Positions 1-9,974 of a stretch of 64,000 nt of DNA are shown here, piece by piece. The DNA is from Dyadobacter sp. UC 10 (lineage in GTDB: Bacteria; Bacteroidota; Bacteroidia; Cytophagales; Spirosomataceae): contig NZ_VSRN01000001.1 of NCBI RefSeq assembly GCF_008369915.1, forward strand, positions 2,388,001-2,452,000, in the 5' to 3' direction. Positions within the stretch are counted from its first letter, which is position 1. Each line of letters starts with the position of its first letter. The notes beneath the pieces are model-generated. The model was not told the origin of the DNA and did not search any database. It saw nothing but the letters and a program-made list of their open reading frames with translations. A program made the position numbers and the translations under genes.

Positions 1-18
1 ATTCAAGGCAAAAAATTG

Positions 19-26
19 TAGTTTTG
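19..26 (+). promoter_or_regulatory. -7 box of the lysS promoter
   Basis: TAGTTTTG matches the Bacteroidota -7 consensus TAnnTTTG and lies 49 bases before the chosen lysS start. The matching -33 TTG would fall outside the window. The box overlaps a possible upstream TTG start at 24, which argues against using that start. Confidence 0.55.
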
Positions 27-74
27 CGGACTCTTTGGAGATGGAAATACACTGACAAATTACATTGCTGCAAA

Positions 75-1790
75 ATGCTACTTAGCGAACAGGAAATATT
101 GCGCCGCCAAAAGCGAGAGGAATTAATCCGAATGGGTATTGAACCCTACCCGGTTGAAGAATTCGTAGTCAACACTTATGTCTCTGATATTCTTAAGAAT
201 TATGAGAACAATAAGATTGACTACAAGCATGTATCGATGGCGGGCAGGTTGATGGGCTTCCGGATTATGGGAAGCGCCGCATTCGCCGAATTCCAGGATA
301 GCTCAGGGCGCATTCAGCTTTATTTCCGCAGAGACGATCTCTGCCCGGGAGAGGATAAAACGCTTTATAATACGGTATTTAAAAAGTTACTGGATATCGG
401 TGACATTATCGGAATTACCGGTTTTGTTTTTACTACTCAGACGGGCGAAATTTCAATTCACGTCCAGGAATTCAAAATTTTGAACAAATCCCTGCGCCCG
501 CTGCCGGTTGTGAAGCGGGATGAAGAAGGAAATATCTATGACGGATTTACGGATCCCGAACTCAGGTACCGCCAGCGCTACGTCGATCTGATCGTTAATC
601 CTGATATCCGCGACATTTTTATCAAACGCGCCAGGATCATTACTACCATGCGTTCGTTTTTTGATTCAAATAATTGGCTGGAAGTTGAAACGCCCGTATT
701 GCAATCAATCCACGGTGGTGCAGCAGCGCGCCCGTTTACCACCCACCATAATGCGCTGGACTTGGGATTATATCTACGCATTGCCACAGAACTACACCTC
801 AAAAGGTTGATCGTCGGCGGTTTTGAAGGGGTTTATGAGTTTGGCAAGCTATTCAGGAATGAAGGAATGGACCGTACCCATAATCCGGAATTTACAACGG
901 TAGAACTTTACGTAGCCTATAAAGATTATATCTGGATGATGAAAATGACCGAAGAGCTGCTGGAAAAAGTGGCAATTGCGGTCAATGGAACTACCAAAGC
1001 TGTATTCGGCGGTGTAGAGCTGGATTTCGCCGGACCTTACCCGAGGCTGAGCATCACGGATGCGATCCGTCAATATACGGGTTTGAATGTAGAAGAACTC
1101 GATGAAGTTGCGATCCGCGAGCAGTGCCGGACCTGGGGAATGGAAGTGAGCGACAGCATGGGCAAAGGCAAACTGATCGACGAAATTTTTGGAGAAAAGG
1201 TCGAAGAACATATTATCCAGCCCACTTTCATTACTGATCACCCTGTTGAGATGTCACCGCTTACTAAAAAGCACCGGACCAAACAGGGTATGGTAGAGCG
1301 TTTTGAACTTTTTGTAAACGGAAGGGAAATTGCAAATGCATATTCAGAGCTGAACGATCCGATCGAACAAAAGGAGCGCTTTGAGGATCAGCTAAAATTG
1401 AAAGAGCGTGGGGATGATGAGGCAATGGAAATGGATGATGACTTCATCAGGTCACTGGAATACGGGATGCCGCCAACATCAGGCATTGGTATCGGAATCG
1501 ACCGGCTGACCATGTTGCTGACCGACAATTCGAGCATTCAGGAAGTGATTTTCTTCCCGCAGATGCGTCCTGAGAAAAAAGTGGAAATTGCGAAGGAATC
1601 CGATTATATCAATGCTGGAGTGCCCGCAGTGTGGGTGCCTGCTTTGCAAAAAATGAATATTCTGACAATTGAGCAACTGAAAGCAGCTAATGCGAATAAA
1701 ATCTTCAATGATTTGGGAGGAATGCGCAAGAAGTTGAAAATTGACGAAAAAATGCCTCAGCTCGATGATGTAAAGTCCTGGGTTGAATAG
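75..1790 (+). CDS. lysS: Lysine--tRNA ligase (class II LysRS)
   Basis: Charges tRNA-Lys with lysine in the cytoplasm using ATP. The 571-residue product has an N-terminal OB-fold anticodon-binding domain (about residues 40-150) and a class II catalytic core. Motif 2 lies around [15 protein letters not shown] and motif 3 is [12 protein letters not shown]. After motif 3 it continues about 75 residues with a helical tail ([15 protein letters not shown]), longer than the roughly 500-residue E. coli enzyme. The frame is open upstream to 24, but the ATG at 75 begins the typical [17 protein letters not shown] start, and 19-26 looks like the promoter. A strong hairpin follows at 1801. Identification is secure; only the role of the tail is unknown. 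Confidence 0.97.
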   Translation: MLLSEQEILRRQKREELIRMGIEPYPVEEFVVNTYVSDILKNYENNKIDYKHVSMAGRLMGFRIMGSAAFAEFQDSSGRIQLYFRRDDLCPGEDKTLYNTVFKKLLDIGDIIGITGFVFTTQTGEISIHVQEFKILNKSLRPLPVVKRDEEGNIYDGFTDPELRYRQRYVDLIVNPDIRDIFIKRARIITTMRSFFDSNNWLEVETPVLQSIHGGAAARPFTTHHNALDLGLYLRIATELHLKRLIVGGFEGVYEFGKLFRNEGMDRTHNPEFTTVELYVAYKDYIWMMKMTEELLEKVAIAVNGTTKAVFGGVELDFAGPYPRLSITDAIRQYTGLNVEELDEVAIREQCRTWGMEVSDSMGKGKLIDEIFGEKVEEHIIQPTFITDHPVEMSPLTKKHRTKQGMVERFELFVNGREIANAYSELNDPIEQKERFEDQLKLKERGDDEAMEMDDDFIRSLEYGMPPTSGIGIGIDRLTMLLTDNSSIQEVIFFPQMRPEKKVEIAKESDYINAGVPAVWVPALQKMNILTIEQLKAANANKIFNDLGGMRKKLKIDEKMPQLDDVKSWVE

Positions 1791-1800
1791 ATCTAAAACT

Positions 1801-1830
1801 AAAAATGCCGCTCTTACGAACGGCATTTTT
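1801..1830. terminator. Bidirectional terminator between lysS and the cold-shock gene
   Basis: A perfect 10-bp stem, AAAAATGCCG / CGGCATTTTT, with a 10-base loop. It gives a U-run on either strand, so it can end both lysS and the convergent csp gene. Confidence 0.85.
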
Positions 1831-1853
1831 AATTTCCCGCAAAAAAAATACAG

Positions 1854-2048
1854 TTATATTTTTTTTACCTGTACAGCATTCAGTCCTTTTTTCCCTTCAA
1901 CGACTTCGTATTCTACTTGGTCATTTTCACGGATAGTAAGTCCTCCCAATCCTGTCACATGGACAAAGATGTCTCTGTTTGTGTCGTCTTCAACGATGAA
2001 GCCGTATCCCTTAGCTTCATTGAAAAATTTTACAGTACCTGTTGGCAT
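1854..2048 (-). CDS. Cold-shock domain protein (CspA family)
   Basis: A 64-residue single cold-shock domain that binds single-stranded RNA or DNA and acts as an RNA chaperone. RNP1 reads KGYGFI and RNP2 reads DIFVHV; the N-terminus MPTGTVKFFNEAKGYGF is typical. The reading frame is open for 20 more codons upstream to 2108, but those residues are hydrophobic and unlike the family, so ATG at 2048 is the start. The AT-rich sequence beyond it is probably a long untranslated leader, as is common for csp mRNAs. Convergent with lysS and sharing its terminator. Confidence 0.95.
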   Translation of the reverse strand: MPTGTVKFFNEAKGYGFIVEDDTNRDIFVHVTGLGGLTIRENDQVEYEVVEGKKGLNAVQVKKI

Positions 2049-2396
2049 AATGTTGAAATAAAAAAATTGAAATAAGGTGAAAACACAAGAGAATTGTAAG
2101 CGTTTCAATAAATACTCGAAGTGGCTCTACCAAATAATTGAGGGAGGCTCAACCCATTAGCAAAAGAAATTTTGGCAATTCTTGTTAAGACATCTTGATT
2201 ATAATGAACAACTTACAAAATCTTTAACCACAAAGAAACAAAAATTGTTTGTAAAACAATTTATTTGCTTAAAGAATTTGAAAATTTACGAGTTAGCGGT
2301 ATTTTGCTCTCAGCGGCCCATTTGATAAAAAATAATCTGTATGATTGTTTATACCCGTCAAAATTGGTAACTATGAAGTATCAATCTTAAAAAGGC
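2049..2396. other. 348-bp AT-rich intergenic region
   Basis: Lies between the divergent csp and PspC-like genes. It should hold both promoters and the csp leader. I found no convincing TTG-N20-TAnnTTTG pair, no RNA gene and no repeat array. Confidence 0.5.
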
Positions 2397-2618
2397 ATGA
2401 ACAAGCTTCGATACTACGTTGAAAATCAAATATTTGGAGTTTGTGCGAAACTGGGAGAACGGCTGAATTTTCCGGCGAGCAGCATCAGGAAATACTTCAT
2501 ATATGCTACTTTCATGACCTTCGGCTCCCCGATTATTCTGTACCTGGTTCTTGCATTTTGGATGGAGATCCGTCAGCACTGGAGAAAGCACAATAGCCCT
2601 ACTATCTGGGAGTTGTAG
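2397..2618 (+). CDS. PspC-domain small membrane protein
   Basis: 73 residues. The segment from FGVCAKLGERLNFPASSIRKYF into a hydrophobic helix (about residues 34-55, FIYATFMTFGSPIILYLVLAF) is the pattern of PspC: a short amphipathic region with a conserved G-V-x-x-x-(L/I)-(G/A)-x-x-(L/F) stretch and then a transmembrane segment. PspC proteins sense membrane stress in enterobacteria; in Bacteroidota the small stand-alone form has no settled role. No pspA or pspB neighbour is visible. Its 3' end overlaps the convergent glycosyltransferase gene by 17 bases. Confidence 0.7.
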   Translation: MNKLRYYVENQIFGVCAKLGERLNFPASSIRKYFIYATFMTFGSPIILYLVLAFWMEIRQHWRKHNSPTIWEL

Positions 2619-3639
2619 CACTGGTTTTCTTCGGATTTATTCCCGAAAGCTGATCAAACCGGTGTTTTCCGAGCACGAAATATTCCCATACAATACTTTT
2701 GTAATATAGAGGAGCACGGTTGGTATTCCTCGGCGTATGTTTCATCAGCGTAGGGATCATCCGGTAAAATGCAAAATGCGCCCGCACAATAGCAAGTACG
2801 TCAGGCCAGGCACCGGTTGCCATAAATCGCACGCTCGACACGCCGTCCAGCATTAGGCGGATCAATACTGTTTTCCAGCGTCTTCCCTTCGGGAGATTCT
2901 TGAAGAGCATGATCAGATTATTACGGTAATTGAGAAAAGTTTTCCGCGGGTTAGACTTGTGGAGTGTACCACCGCCAACGTGATAAACTGTTGACTTTCC
3001 GCAGTAAGTAATCCGGTACTGCATATTCAGCAACCGCCAGCACAGGTCAATCTCTTCCATATGGGCGAAAAAACGCTCGTCGAACCCATTGGCTTTGTGA
3101 AATGCATCAGCCCTCAAAAACATACAAGCGCCGGTTGCCCAAAATACGTCGCCTTGATCATCAAACTGGCCAAGATCTTCATCCCGGGTATCGAAAATCC
3201 GTCCCCTGCAAAACGGGTAACCAAGATAGTCCATAAATCCACCGGCTGCTCCGGCATATTCAAAATGCGTGGGAAGGTCAAAAGCGCGGATTTTGGGCTG
3301 GCAGGCGGCAATATTGGGATCCGAATCCATGAATGCGATGACAGGGTCAATCCAGTCCGGAGTTACCTCTATGTCGGAATTCAAAAGAATGTAATAATCC
3401 GCCTCGATATGCTTGAGTGCCTCGTTGTAGCCCCCTGCGTAACCCCTGTTCTCATCGATGGACAATGTCTTGAGGGTAGGAAAATTCACTTTTACCCAAT
3501 CAAGAGAATGATCGGTTGAGGCATTGTCCGCTATCCAAATGTCATAGCCTTCTGAATACTTTAATATATTAGGAAGGAATCTTTCGAGATAGTGTTTACC
3601 GTTGTAATTCAGGATTACGATCGCAACCGAAGAGGCCAT
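2602..3639 (-). CDS. Family 2 glycosyltransferase
   Basis: 345 residues with a GT-A fold at the N-terminus: VAIVILNYNG, then ADNASTDHS (nucleotide-sugar binding), and LLNSDIEV, which supplies the metal-binding acidic residues. The middle part (FFAHMEEIDLCWRL) is typical of rhamnosyltransferase-like GT2 enzymes that build cell-surface glycans. No transmembrane segment is evident, so it is probably cytoplasmic or peripheral. It starts 10 bases after ybaB, so the two are probably co-transcribed. The sugar and acceptor cannot be told from sequence. Confidence 0.9.
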   Translation of the reverse strand: MASSVAIVILNYNGKHYLERFLPNILKYSEGYDIWIADNASTDHSLDWVKVNFPTLKTLSIDENRGYAGGYNEALKHIEADYYILLNSDIEVTPDWIDPVIAFMDSDPNIAACQPKIRAFDLPTHFEYAGAAGGFMDYLGYPFCRGRIFDTRDEDLGQFDDQGDVFWATGACMFLRADAFHKANGFDERFFAHMEEIDLCWRLLNMQYRITYCGKSTVYHVGGGTLHKSNPRKTFLNYRNNLIMLFKNLPKGRRWKTVLIRLMLDGVSSVRFMATGAWPDVLAIVRAHFAFYRMIPTLMKHTPRNTNRAPLYYKSIVWEYFVLGKHRFDQLSGINPKKTSATTPR

Positions 3640-3649
3640 TGAGGAATTA

Positions 3650-3997
3650 TTATTTCATAAATCCGCTCAAATCCAACCCTGGGATATTGGGTAGCACGCC
3701 ATCTGTTGCTTTTTGTAAATGCGCCTTGATTTTAGGTTCAATATTATCAAATGCCCTGTTCACGGCTGCTACGATCAAATCCTGTAGCATTTCCTTATCC
3801 TCTGGTTTGATAAGGTCTTGGTCAATATCGAGGCTGACCAAAGCTTTCTGACCATTTACAGTGGCTTTAACCAATCCACCACCCGACTCCGCAGTTTCTG
3901 TGATAGTACCCAACTGATCCTGCGCTTCTTTCATGCGGGACTGGAGATCTTTCATTTTCCCCATCAGACCCATCATGTCTGCCATATTTCCAAACAT
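3650..3997 (-). CDS. ybaB: YbaB/EbfC family nucleoid-associated protein
   Basis: 115 residues, the usual size. An N-terminal helix rich in M, K and Q (MMGLMGKMKDLQSRMKEAQ) is followed by the conserved core VKATVNGQKALVSLDID and the helix IVAAVNRAFDNI. Family members form dimeric tweezers that bind DNA and are often found beside dnaX and recR, but neither is present here. Instead it precedes a GT2 gene by 10 bases. Family assignment is firm; the cellular role is generic. Confidence 0.92.
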   Translation of the reverse strand: MFGNMADMMGLMGKMKDLQSRMKEAQDQLGTITETAESGGGLVKATVNGQKALVSLDIDQDLIKPEDKEMLQDLIVAAVNRAFDNIEPKIKAHLQKATDGVLPNIPGLDLSGFMK

Positions 3998-4044
3998 ATC
4001 TTATACTGTTAAGTGCCAGCGTCTAAAAATTTCTTTAAAGACTT

Positions 4045-5964
4045 CTACCTTAAAAGCATAAAAGTACCACTTTTTTCAACTGTTTGGTTGATATCGTCAA
4101 CGAAAGTCATTTTGTAAACGTAGGATCCTACCGGTGCGTTTTCACCCTTAATAGTACCATCCCAGCCATTATTGATGTCCTCCGAATGAAAAACTACCTG
4201 TCCCCAGCGGTTAATCACGGAAAAAGTAAAAGCTTGCAGCTGGGTGGATTTTGCTTCGAGAATATCATTGTAGCCATCGCCATTAGGGCTGAATGCATCA
4301 GGCACAAAAACGCCCGCGCCTCTGCGGTAGTTGATAATATTGGAAAGGCTTTCAAAATCTCCATCGGGGGAAGTAGCGCGGATATGGAAATTATATTCCA
4401 GGTCGCTTTGGGCATTGAGCTGGACTGTGTACTTTGAATTCATCGCAACAGGAATCACTTCTTCTGCTGTGCTGGAACCAGCTTGTATGACATCATACCC
4501 CGAAATTCCTCCCAGGATCGGCAATTCCGTAGTCCAATTGAGTGTGGTTAAATTTTTCGTCAGTAAAATGGTACAGATCGGTTGTGAAGCCGGAACCTTC
4601 TGGCCGCAGGAATTGGTGTAACTTATCCGGTAGCAATACGAAAGTTCATTGGTTTTGACATCCGGATCCGAATATTCGCTTTCATTAAAAAGGGTAATAA
4701 TTTTCTTGAACAATGTTGCGCCTGCCTCAGCTTTCTCAATGGTAAGGTCATAAGTGCTATTAGGTCCAGCACCAGGAACATTCGCTTTAATTGTCACCAG
4801 ATGATTACCATCAACGGTAACCGCTGCACCTTCAATAGGCTTTGGAGAAGCGATTTCTGCTTTCACACCAACCGGGGCCGAAGTTGAAGTTACATCCTTA
4901 AGTTTGGCAATAACCTGATATTCCGAATAACTGCCGCATTGCACATCCTCATCCGTGTAAGTAATATCGTTTATGGAAGTAAAACTTTTAATAACTGTTC
5001 CATCGCGCAAAAGATCATAAGATGTAAACTCAGCCGCATCAGGATACTTGCTCCATGTAAGAATATTTTTCCCGTCTTCGGACTTACCGGAAAGGGTCAT
5101 GCTACTGTAAACCTTGCTGTCATTTTTACCTGAACAAAGATCCTCCGAAGAAAGCTTTAACTGATACACCTGGCTAGTAACCATACTCTTCACATCGAAG
5201 GGTTGCAGCCCCCCCGATGATCTTCTTCCTGCTGTCGTATAATTCGAATTATTCGTACTGTATCGTATATCGGTGTACACCCCGCTTATGCCCAGGTAGT
5301 TGATCCTAAGCGTACCATCACCCCTCATTTCGATAGATTTGATCGCAATCGCGTTTAACTGAGGCTGCTGAAAAGAAATGGGCAGAGAAGTTGGGCGACC
5401 CGCATTGCATCCCTTTCCCACATATAGCCCCGTTACCAAAACAGTTGGATTACTACTCACATCTGTATAATTGTGCTCTATCACCAATAGGCTTCCTTTC
5501 TTCCAGACGTCAGTCTTTCCGTCTCCCCATTCTATTTTTACCTCGTCATATGCTTTCAGGATCGCATCATCAGTAAGACTCAAAAAAATCTTTCCACCGC
5601 CACATGAAGAATACTGCGGCGTGATTACCCGGGTTTCAAACACCTCAACGGTCTTGCAAGCATAAAACTGCCCGGAAGACACTGCCCCCTGCTGTAATAT
5701 CGTGTACAAACCAGGAAGAGAATATGTGAAATTCGGGCCGCTCTGTGTTTTTGGAGATTTCCCGTCATAGGCGGCATCATAGGCCACTAAAATCGGATTC
5801 GGAACAGTATTGGCCACGGTAACTGTGAGTGGAGCACAACCTTGCGTCTTATCAAGTGTAAATCCGCCTCCACCACGGTCACACAAGCCCTGGCCATTGA
5901 CGGATATCGTGACTAAGCAACAGAAAACAAATAAAAGTGAAGGGGGAAGTAACGGTAATCTCAT
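4045..5964 (-). CDS. T9SS-exported PKD/fibronectin-like surface protein (gliding-motility C-terminal domain)
   Basis: 639 residues. A Sec signal peptide (LLFVFCCLVTISVNGQG) is followed by PKD-like strands around residues 30-110 (GCAPLTVTVANTVPNP) and fibronectin type III-like repeats in the middle. The C-terminus is the type B T9SS sorting domain: VPDAFSPNGDGYND, then INRWGQVVFHS, then a GWDG and SYVYK ending, terminating in FMLLR. Such proteins cross the outer membrane through the type IX system and are attached or released at the surface. It is a diverged paralog of the next gene upstream (6134-8074). Substrate or ligand unknown. Confidence 0.9.
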   Translation of the reverse strand: MRLPLLPPSLLFVFCCLVTISVNGQGLCDRGGGGFTLDKTQGCAPLTVTVANTVPNPILVAYDAAYDGKSPKTQSGPNFTYSLPGLYTILQQGAVSSGQFYACKTVEVFETRVITPQYSSCGGGKIFLSLTDDAILKAYDEVKIEWGDGKTDVWKKGSLLVIEHNYTDVSSNPTVLVTGLYVGKGCNAGRPTSLPISFQQPQLNAIAIKSIEMRGDGTLRINYLGISGVYTDIRYSTNNSNYTTAGRRSSGGLQPFDVKSMVTSQVYQLKLSSEDLCSGKNDSKVYSSMTLSGKSEDGKNILTWSKYPDAAEFTSYDLLRDGTVIKSFTSINDITYTDEDVQCGSYSEYQVIAKLKDVTSTSAPVGVKAEIASPKPIEGAAVTVDGNHLVTIKANVPGAGPNSTYDLTIEKAEAGATLFKKIITLFNESEYSDPDVKTNELSYCYRISYTNSCGQKVPASQPICTILLTKNLTTLNWTTELPILGGISGYDVIQAGSSTAEEVIPVAMNSKYTVQLNAQSDLEYNFHIRATSPDGDFESLSNIINYRRGAGVFVPDAFSPNGDGYNDILEAKSTQLQAFTFSVINRWGQVVFHSEDINNGWDGTIKGENAPVGSYVYKMTFVDDINQTVEKSGTFMLLR

Positions 5965-6133
5965 AAGTGTGCAATATTAAACTTTGACTTTTTCTAAAAA
6001 GCGATCATTAACACTAAGCTCTAAGTTACAGGTATTTATACGCAGCGGGATGCCAAAAAGCTGCAAGCTACGCAAATATTTAACGGCGTAGTCCGGAAAC
6101 TATTATCCGGATTTAGAAGGCATTCAAAAAGTC

Positions 6134-8074
6134 CTATCTAATCAACAAAAAACTCCCTTTTTTGGAAAATTTGCGACCGGAAGTATCTACTGCTTCGATC
6201 TGATATATATAGTAGCCGCCCGCCGCGTTCTCACTGGCGACTTTTCCGTCCCAGGTATCCGCCAGGTTTTTTGAGTGATAAACCACTTCTCCCCAGCGAT
6301 CAAAAACCGACATCTGAAACTCTGAAATAAAATAAGCTTTTACCTCAAACCGCTCATTATATGTATCCCCGTTGGGTGTGAATGCGTCCGGCACCAGTAC
6401 AATCGGCTCGCTTCTGAAATTAAGTACATTAGAAGAACTTACCAACGCGCCATCCGCCGATTTTGCTTCTATGCGGAAAGAGTAGGAAGATTGGGCCGCG
6501 AGATCCAGTGCATGTGCGATTTGCAATTGTTTAGGAATAGTCAGTTCCGTATTCCCCTGATCATCAAGCTGGTGCAAATCATAGTTACCAACAGGTTCCG
6601 TAAAGGGCGATTCGGTTGTCCAGACTAGTTCCGGCGTCCGGCTCGTCAGTAAAATGGTACACACGGGCTGGCTATACCCTGGCGATTTCAGGTTACAGGC
6701 GTTTTCATATTGAAACCGATAGCAATACGAGTTTTCATTTGAACTGACTGCGTTATCCAAAAACTGTAAGCTCTGATTGTCGGTCGGAGATACTTTCTGA
6801 TAATCAGAACTCCCGGCGACTGCCCGCTCGATAATCAGATCATAACTACTGGTCAAGCCTTCACCCGACAACTGGACCTGCGTACTGACCGTATTTTCGG
6901 CCTGGACTGTCACACTCGCCTGAGTGATGAGCCCTGGTGCTGAGGTTTTTGGTTCGAGAATAACAGGCGCAGAGTAAGAACGTACATCGTTTTCAATGAT
7001 CGCGACAATTTCATACTTATAGCTATTGCCGCATTTCACATCGGTGTCCAGGTAAGACAATGCATTGGCCGAAGAAAAAATGACCGATCCGTCCCTCTTC
7101 AACTGATATTGTATCAGATTATCGGTATTTGGAAAATGCTCCCACGAAAGCGAAATGATTTCATCCAGCGCATAGGTCCCTTCCATGACATGCATGCTGG
7201 CCACCGCCGGGCTTTCGATCAGGTTATCGCAAATATTCCGCGACGATAATTTGAAACGGTATTTTTGCTTCGCATCCAGTCCCGCGACCGTAACCGATTG
7301 TGTGCCGCCCGTCTGTCCCGACTTACCAGTTGAAACGAACTGACCGTCGCCCTTATCCATTAACAACTCAGTGACAATGCCTTCCATTCCCTCATACAGC
7401 ACCTTCGCCTCGCCTGCCGGCAGCATTTCCACGCTTTTGATAACAACACCGGCCAGCGACTGTGCATTGGTTCCCGTCAAAGTTTTAGCTATCGTTTTCT
7501 GCTGACAATCCAGATTCCGGTAGCTGCCGCGGATGCTCACTACCGGCTTCGTACCAGCGGCATAGGTGTGGTCTACAACCAGCGCGCTGCCTTTTGGATT
7601 GATGCTCTGATTCGATCCGTCGCCCCAATTGATTATCACGCCATCATAAGCCGTTGAAATACTATCACTTATTAATGTCAATCTGACTTTTCCACTCGGA
7701 CAAACAACCAATTCTGCATTGGGCGCGCGGGTCTCTTTTACGATAATGTCGGTGCATTGGCTAAAACCGGTCCCATTCGCACTGCCGAATTGTAAAATCG
7801 TGTAAGTGCCCGGAAGATTGTAAGTATGGCTGGAATCCTGGGTAGTTTCCGACGGATCGGGAACGGTAGTCCGCGAGCGATCGAAATTGTAGGCGTAGGT
7901 CAGATTTTCTGATTTCGGAACCGTATTCTTGACAGTTACCGATAACGGTGCACAACCGGCAGTTGGAGTAAGTAAAAACCCACCGGTATTCCCGCAAAAG
8001 CTTTGACCGGTTACATGCAGAGAGGTAAGTAATACCGCGCCCAACACAAATACGATCAATTGCCTGAAATTCAT
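6134..8074 (-). CDS. T9SS-exported surface protein, paralog of the neighbouring gene
   Basis: 646 residues with the same architecture as the gene at 4045-5964: signal peptide (LIVFVLGAVLLTSLHVTGQ), PKD-like region with GCAPLSVTVKNTVPK, fibronectin-like middle, and the type B sorting domain (VPDAFTPNGDTYNE, FDRWGEVVYHS, TWDG). Both copies end in -LL(L)IR/LLR. The shared order and size point to an old tandem duplication, now well diverged, unlike the recent pair at 39.6-45.6 kb. A 169-bp gap separates the two genes. Function beyond surface display is unknown. Confidence 0.9.
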   Translation of the reverse strand: MNFRQLIVFVLGAVLLTSLHVTGQSFCGNTGGFLLTPTAGCAPLSVTVKNTVPKSENLTYAYNFDRSRTTVPDPSETTQDSSHTYNLPGTYTILQFGSANGTGFSQCTDIIVKETRAPNAELVVCPSGKVRLTLISDSISTAYDGVIINWGDGSNQSINPKGSALVVDHTYAAGTKPVVSIRGSYRNLDCQQKTIAKTLTGTNAQSLAGVVIKSVEMLPAGEAKVLYEGMEGIVTELLMDKGDGQFVSTGKSGQTGGTQSVTVAGLDAKQKYRFKLSSRNICDNLIESPAVASMHVMEGTYALDEIISLSWEHFPNTDNLIQYQLKRDGSVIFSSANALSYLDTDVKCGNSYKYEIVAIIENDVRSYSAPVILEPKTSAPGLITQASVTVQAENTVSTQVQLSGEGLTSSYDLIIERAVAGSSDYQKVSPTDNQSLQFLDNAVSSNENSYCYRFQYENACNLKSPGYSQPVCTILLTSRTPELVWTTESPFTEPVGNYDLHQLDDQGNTELTIPKQLQIAHALDLAAQSSYSFRIEAKSADGALVSSSNVLNFRSEPIVLVPDAFTPNGDTYNERFEVKAYFISEFQMSVFDRWGEVVYHSKNLADTWDGKVASENAAGGYYIYQIEAVDTSGRKFSKKGSFLLIR

Positions 8075-8196
8075 AAGTGAGTATAAATGTCCCGGAATAA
8101 GCCCCTCTCCAATTTAATTTCTATGAAACGGTAAAGGTAAATCCGTTGTTCAACATTCGGAGAAGTTCAAAAATAGAACTTTCGATATTAACAATA

Positions 8197-8204
8197 TACC
8201 TTTG
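8197..8204 (+). promoter_or_regulatory. -7 box of the ribBA promoter
   Basis: TACCTTTG fits TAnnTTTG and lies 50 bases before the ribBA ATG. No good TTG occurs at the expected -33 spacing. No FMN riboswitch-like conserved elements were seen in the 180-bp upstream region. Confidence 0.5.
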
Positions 8205-8254
8205 CAAGGTAAAAACGAGTTTTGGTTAAAAACTATTTTTCAGCAACGCGATTA

Positions 8255-9502
8255 ATGAATAGCAATAATAATCCGATTAAACTGGATTCCATTGAAGATG
8301 CCATCGAGGCTATAAAAAGAGGAGAACTGATCATTGTAGTGGATGATGAGGACCGTGAAAATGAGGGCGATTTTATATGTGCTGCCGAGCTGGTAACCCC
8401 GGAAATCGTCAATTTCATGGCCCGCGAAGGCCGCGGATTGATTTGCGTGCCCATCACAGAAGAAAGATGCGGCGAGCTTGAGCTGGAAATGATGGTTGGC
8501 ACTAATACCGCCCTTCACGAAACCGCATTCACTGTTTCAGTCGACCTTTTGGGCAATGGATGCACGACCGGAATCTCGGCAAGTGACCGCGCTAAAACAA
8601 TCCAGGCACTTGTTGACCCCAACACCAAACCGGAAGACCTGGGTCGCCCCGGCCACATTTTTCCGTTGAAAGCAAAAAAAGGCGGGGTACTGCGCAGAAC
8701 AGGGCATACCGAGGCAGCGATCGACTTTCCACGTTTGGCAGGCTTATCGCCAGCCGGAGTTTTAGTAGAGATATTGAACGAAGATGGTTCGATGGCGCGA
8801 CTTCCCCAGCTGCGGGAAATCGCAAACCGCTTCAATCTGAAATTGGTCAGTATTAAAGATCTGATTGAATACCGTTTGCGCGAAGAGTCACTTATCAAAC
8901 GCGAAATCGGTGTTGATATGCCTACGAATTGGGGACATTTCGATCTGATTGCATTCCGTCAGATCAATACCGGCGATTTGCATCTGGCATTGGTGAAAGG
9001 TACCTGGGAAAAAGACGAGCCGGTTTTGGTACGCGTGCATTCCTCCTGTGTCACCGGTGATATTTTCGGTTCGTGCCGCTGCGACTGTGGCCCGCAACTA
9101 CACGCCGCAATGGATATGGTCGATAAAGCCGGAAAGGGTGTTATCGTATATATGAACCAGGAAGGTCGAGGTATTGGCTTGTTAAATAAACTGAGGGCCT
9201 ACAAATTGCAGGAAATGGGCCGCGATACGGTGGAAGCAAACCTCGAACTGGGCTTTCCTATGGACGACCGTGATTACGGCGTTGGTGCACAAATCCTGCG
9301 CGATTTAGAAGTATCCAAGATCCGTCTGATCACGAACAACCCTAAAAAACGCGCAGGCCTCATTGGTTATGGTCTTGAAATTGTGGATTCAGTAGCAGTA
9401 GAAATACCTTCCAATCCTTACAATGAGAAATATCTGCTTACCAAAAGAGATAAAATGGGGCATAATTTAAGTAACCTCACAATGCCCGTTGACGAAGCAT
9501 GA
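8255..9502 (+). CDS. ribBA: Bifunctional 3,4-dihydroxy-2-butanone 4-phosphate synthase / GTP cyclohydrolase II
   Basis: Provides both precursors of riboflavin. The N-terminal RibB half (about residues 1-205) shows the acidic metal loop [10 protein letters not shown] and [11 protein letters not shown]. The C-terminal RibA half has the zinc cysteines in [17 protein letters not shown], plus [13 protein letters not shown] and [12 protein letters not shown]. 415 residues is the normal fused length. An upstream TTG at 8222 keeps the frame open, but ATG at 8255 matches the family start and sits correctly behind the -7 box. The stop overlaps the next gene's start (ATGA), so the GNAT gene is probably translationally coupled. 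Confidence 0.97.
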   Translation: MNSNNNPIKLDSIEDAIEAIKRGELIIVVDDEDRENEGDFICAAELVTPEIVNFMAREGRGLICVPITEERCGELELEMMVGTNTALHETAFTVSVDLLGNGCTTGISASDRAKTIQALVDPNTKPEDLGRPGHIFPLKAKKGGVLRRTGHTEAAIDFPRLAGLSPAGVLVEILNEDGSMARLPQLREIANRFNLKLVSIKDLIEYRLREESLIKREIGVDMPTNWGHFDLIAFRQINTGDLHLALVKGTWEKDEPVLVRVHSSCVTGDIFGSCRCDCGPQLHAAMDMVDKAGKGVIVYMNQEGRGIGLLNKLRAYKLQEMGRDTVEANLELGFPMDDRDYGVGAQILRDLEVSKIRLITNNPKKRAGLIGYGLEIVDSVAVEIPSNPYNEKYLLTKRDKMGHNLSNLTMPVDEA

Positions 9503-9924
9503 TAGTCAGGATTGCTGAAACAGAAGAAGATATTCTCTTATGCAGGAGCGCCATCCAGGCGCTCCGCCCCTCGCTGACGGACGAGCTTTACCCGGAAGCA
9601 ATGAGGCTGACCTTACAGGATAATCGTCAGCTGATCTTCATTGAAGCCGAGAATGAAGCGGCCGCTGTTGCCGTCTTCGAAACCGGATACAATCTCTTCA
9701 GAGGAAAGTATATTTACATTGATGACCTGTCGACGTTATCTGCACACCGCGGAAAAGGGTATGCAGGTATTTTGCTGGACTGGATCTTAGCTTTGGCGGT
9801 CAGAGAAAAATTCGACCAGGTACATCTCGACTCGGGCGTCAACGAAGCCAGAACAGATGCGCACAGGCTTTATCTCAATAAAAGATTTCAGGTAACCAGC
9901 CTTCATTTCGTAGCCAAGGTTTGA
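9499..9924 (+). CDS. GNAT family N-acetyltransferase
   Basis: 141 residues with the GNAT fold. The acetyl-CoA loop is visible as [13 protein letters not shown] (about residues 83-95), preceded by the strand [12 protein letters not shown] and followed by [22 protein letters not shown]. Substrate cannot be inferred. It overlaps ribBA by 4 bases and is followed 50 bases later by the heptose kinase gene, so it is likely part of that transcription unit. Confidence 0.9.
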   Translation: MIVRIAETEEDILLCRSAIQALRPSLTDELYPEAMRLTLQDNRQLIFIEAENEAAAVAVFETGYNLFRGKYIYIDDLSTLSAHRGKGYAGILLDWILALAVREKFDQVHLDSGVNEARTDAHRLYLNKRFQVTSLHFVAKV

Positions 9925-9974
9925 TTTTTGAAGCAAAGCAATCCCGACAATTAACTGCGGACAATATTTAACCA

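Noticed and set aside
8102..8254. FMN riboswitch before ribBA
   Set aside because: The region is short and AT-rich; I could not find the conserved junction sequences of the FMN aptamer.
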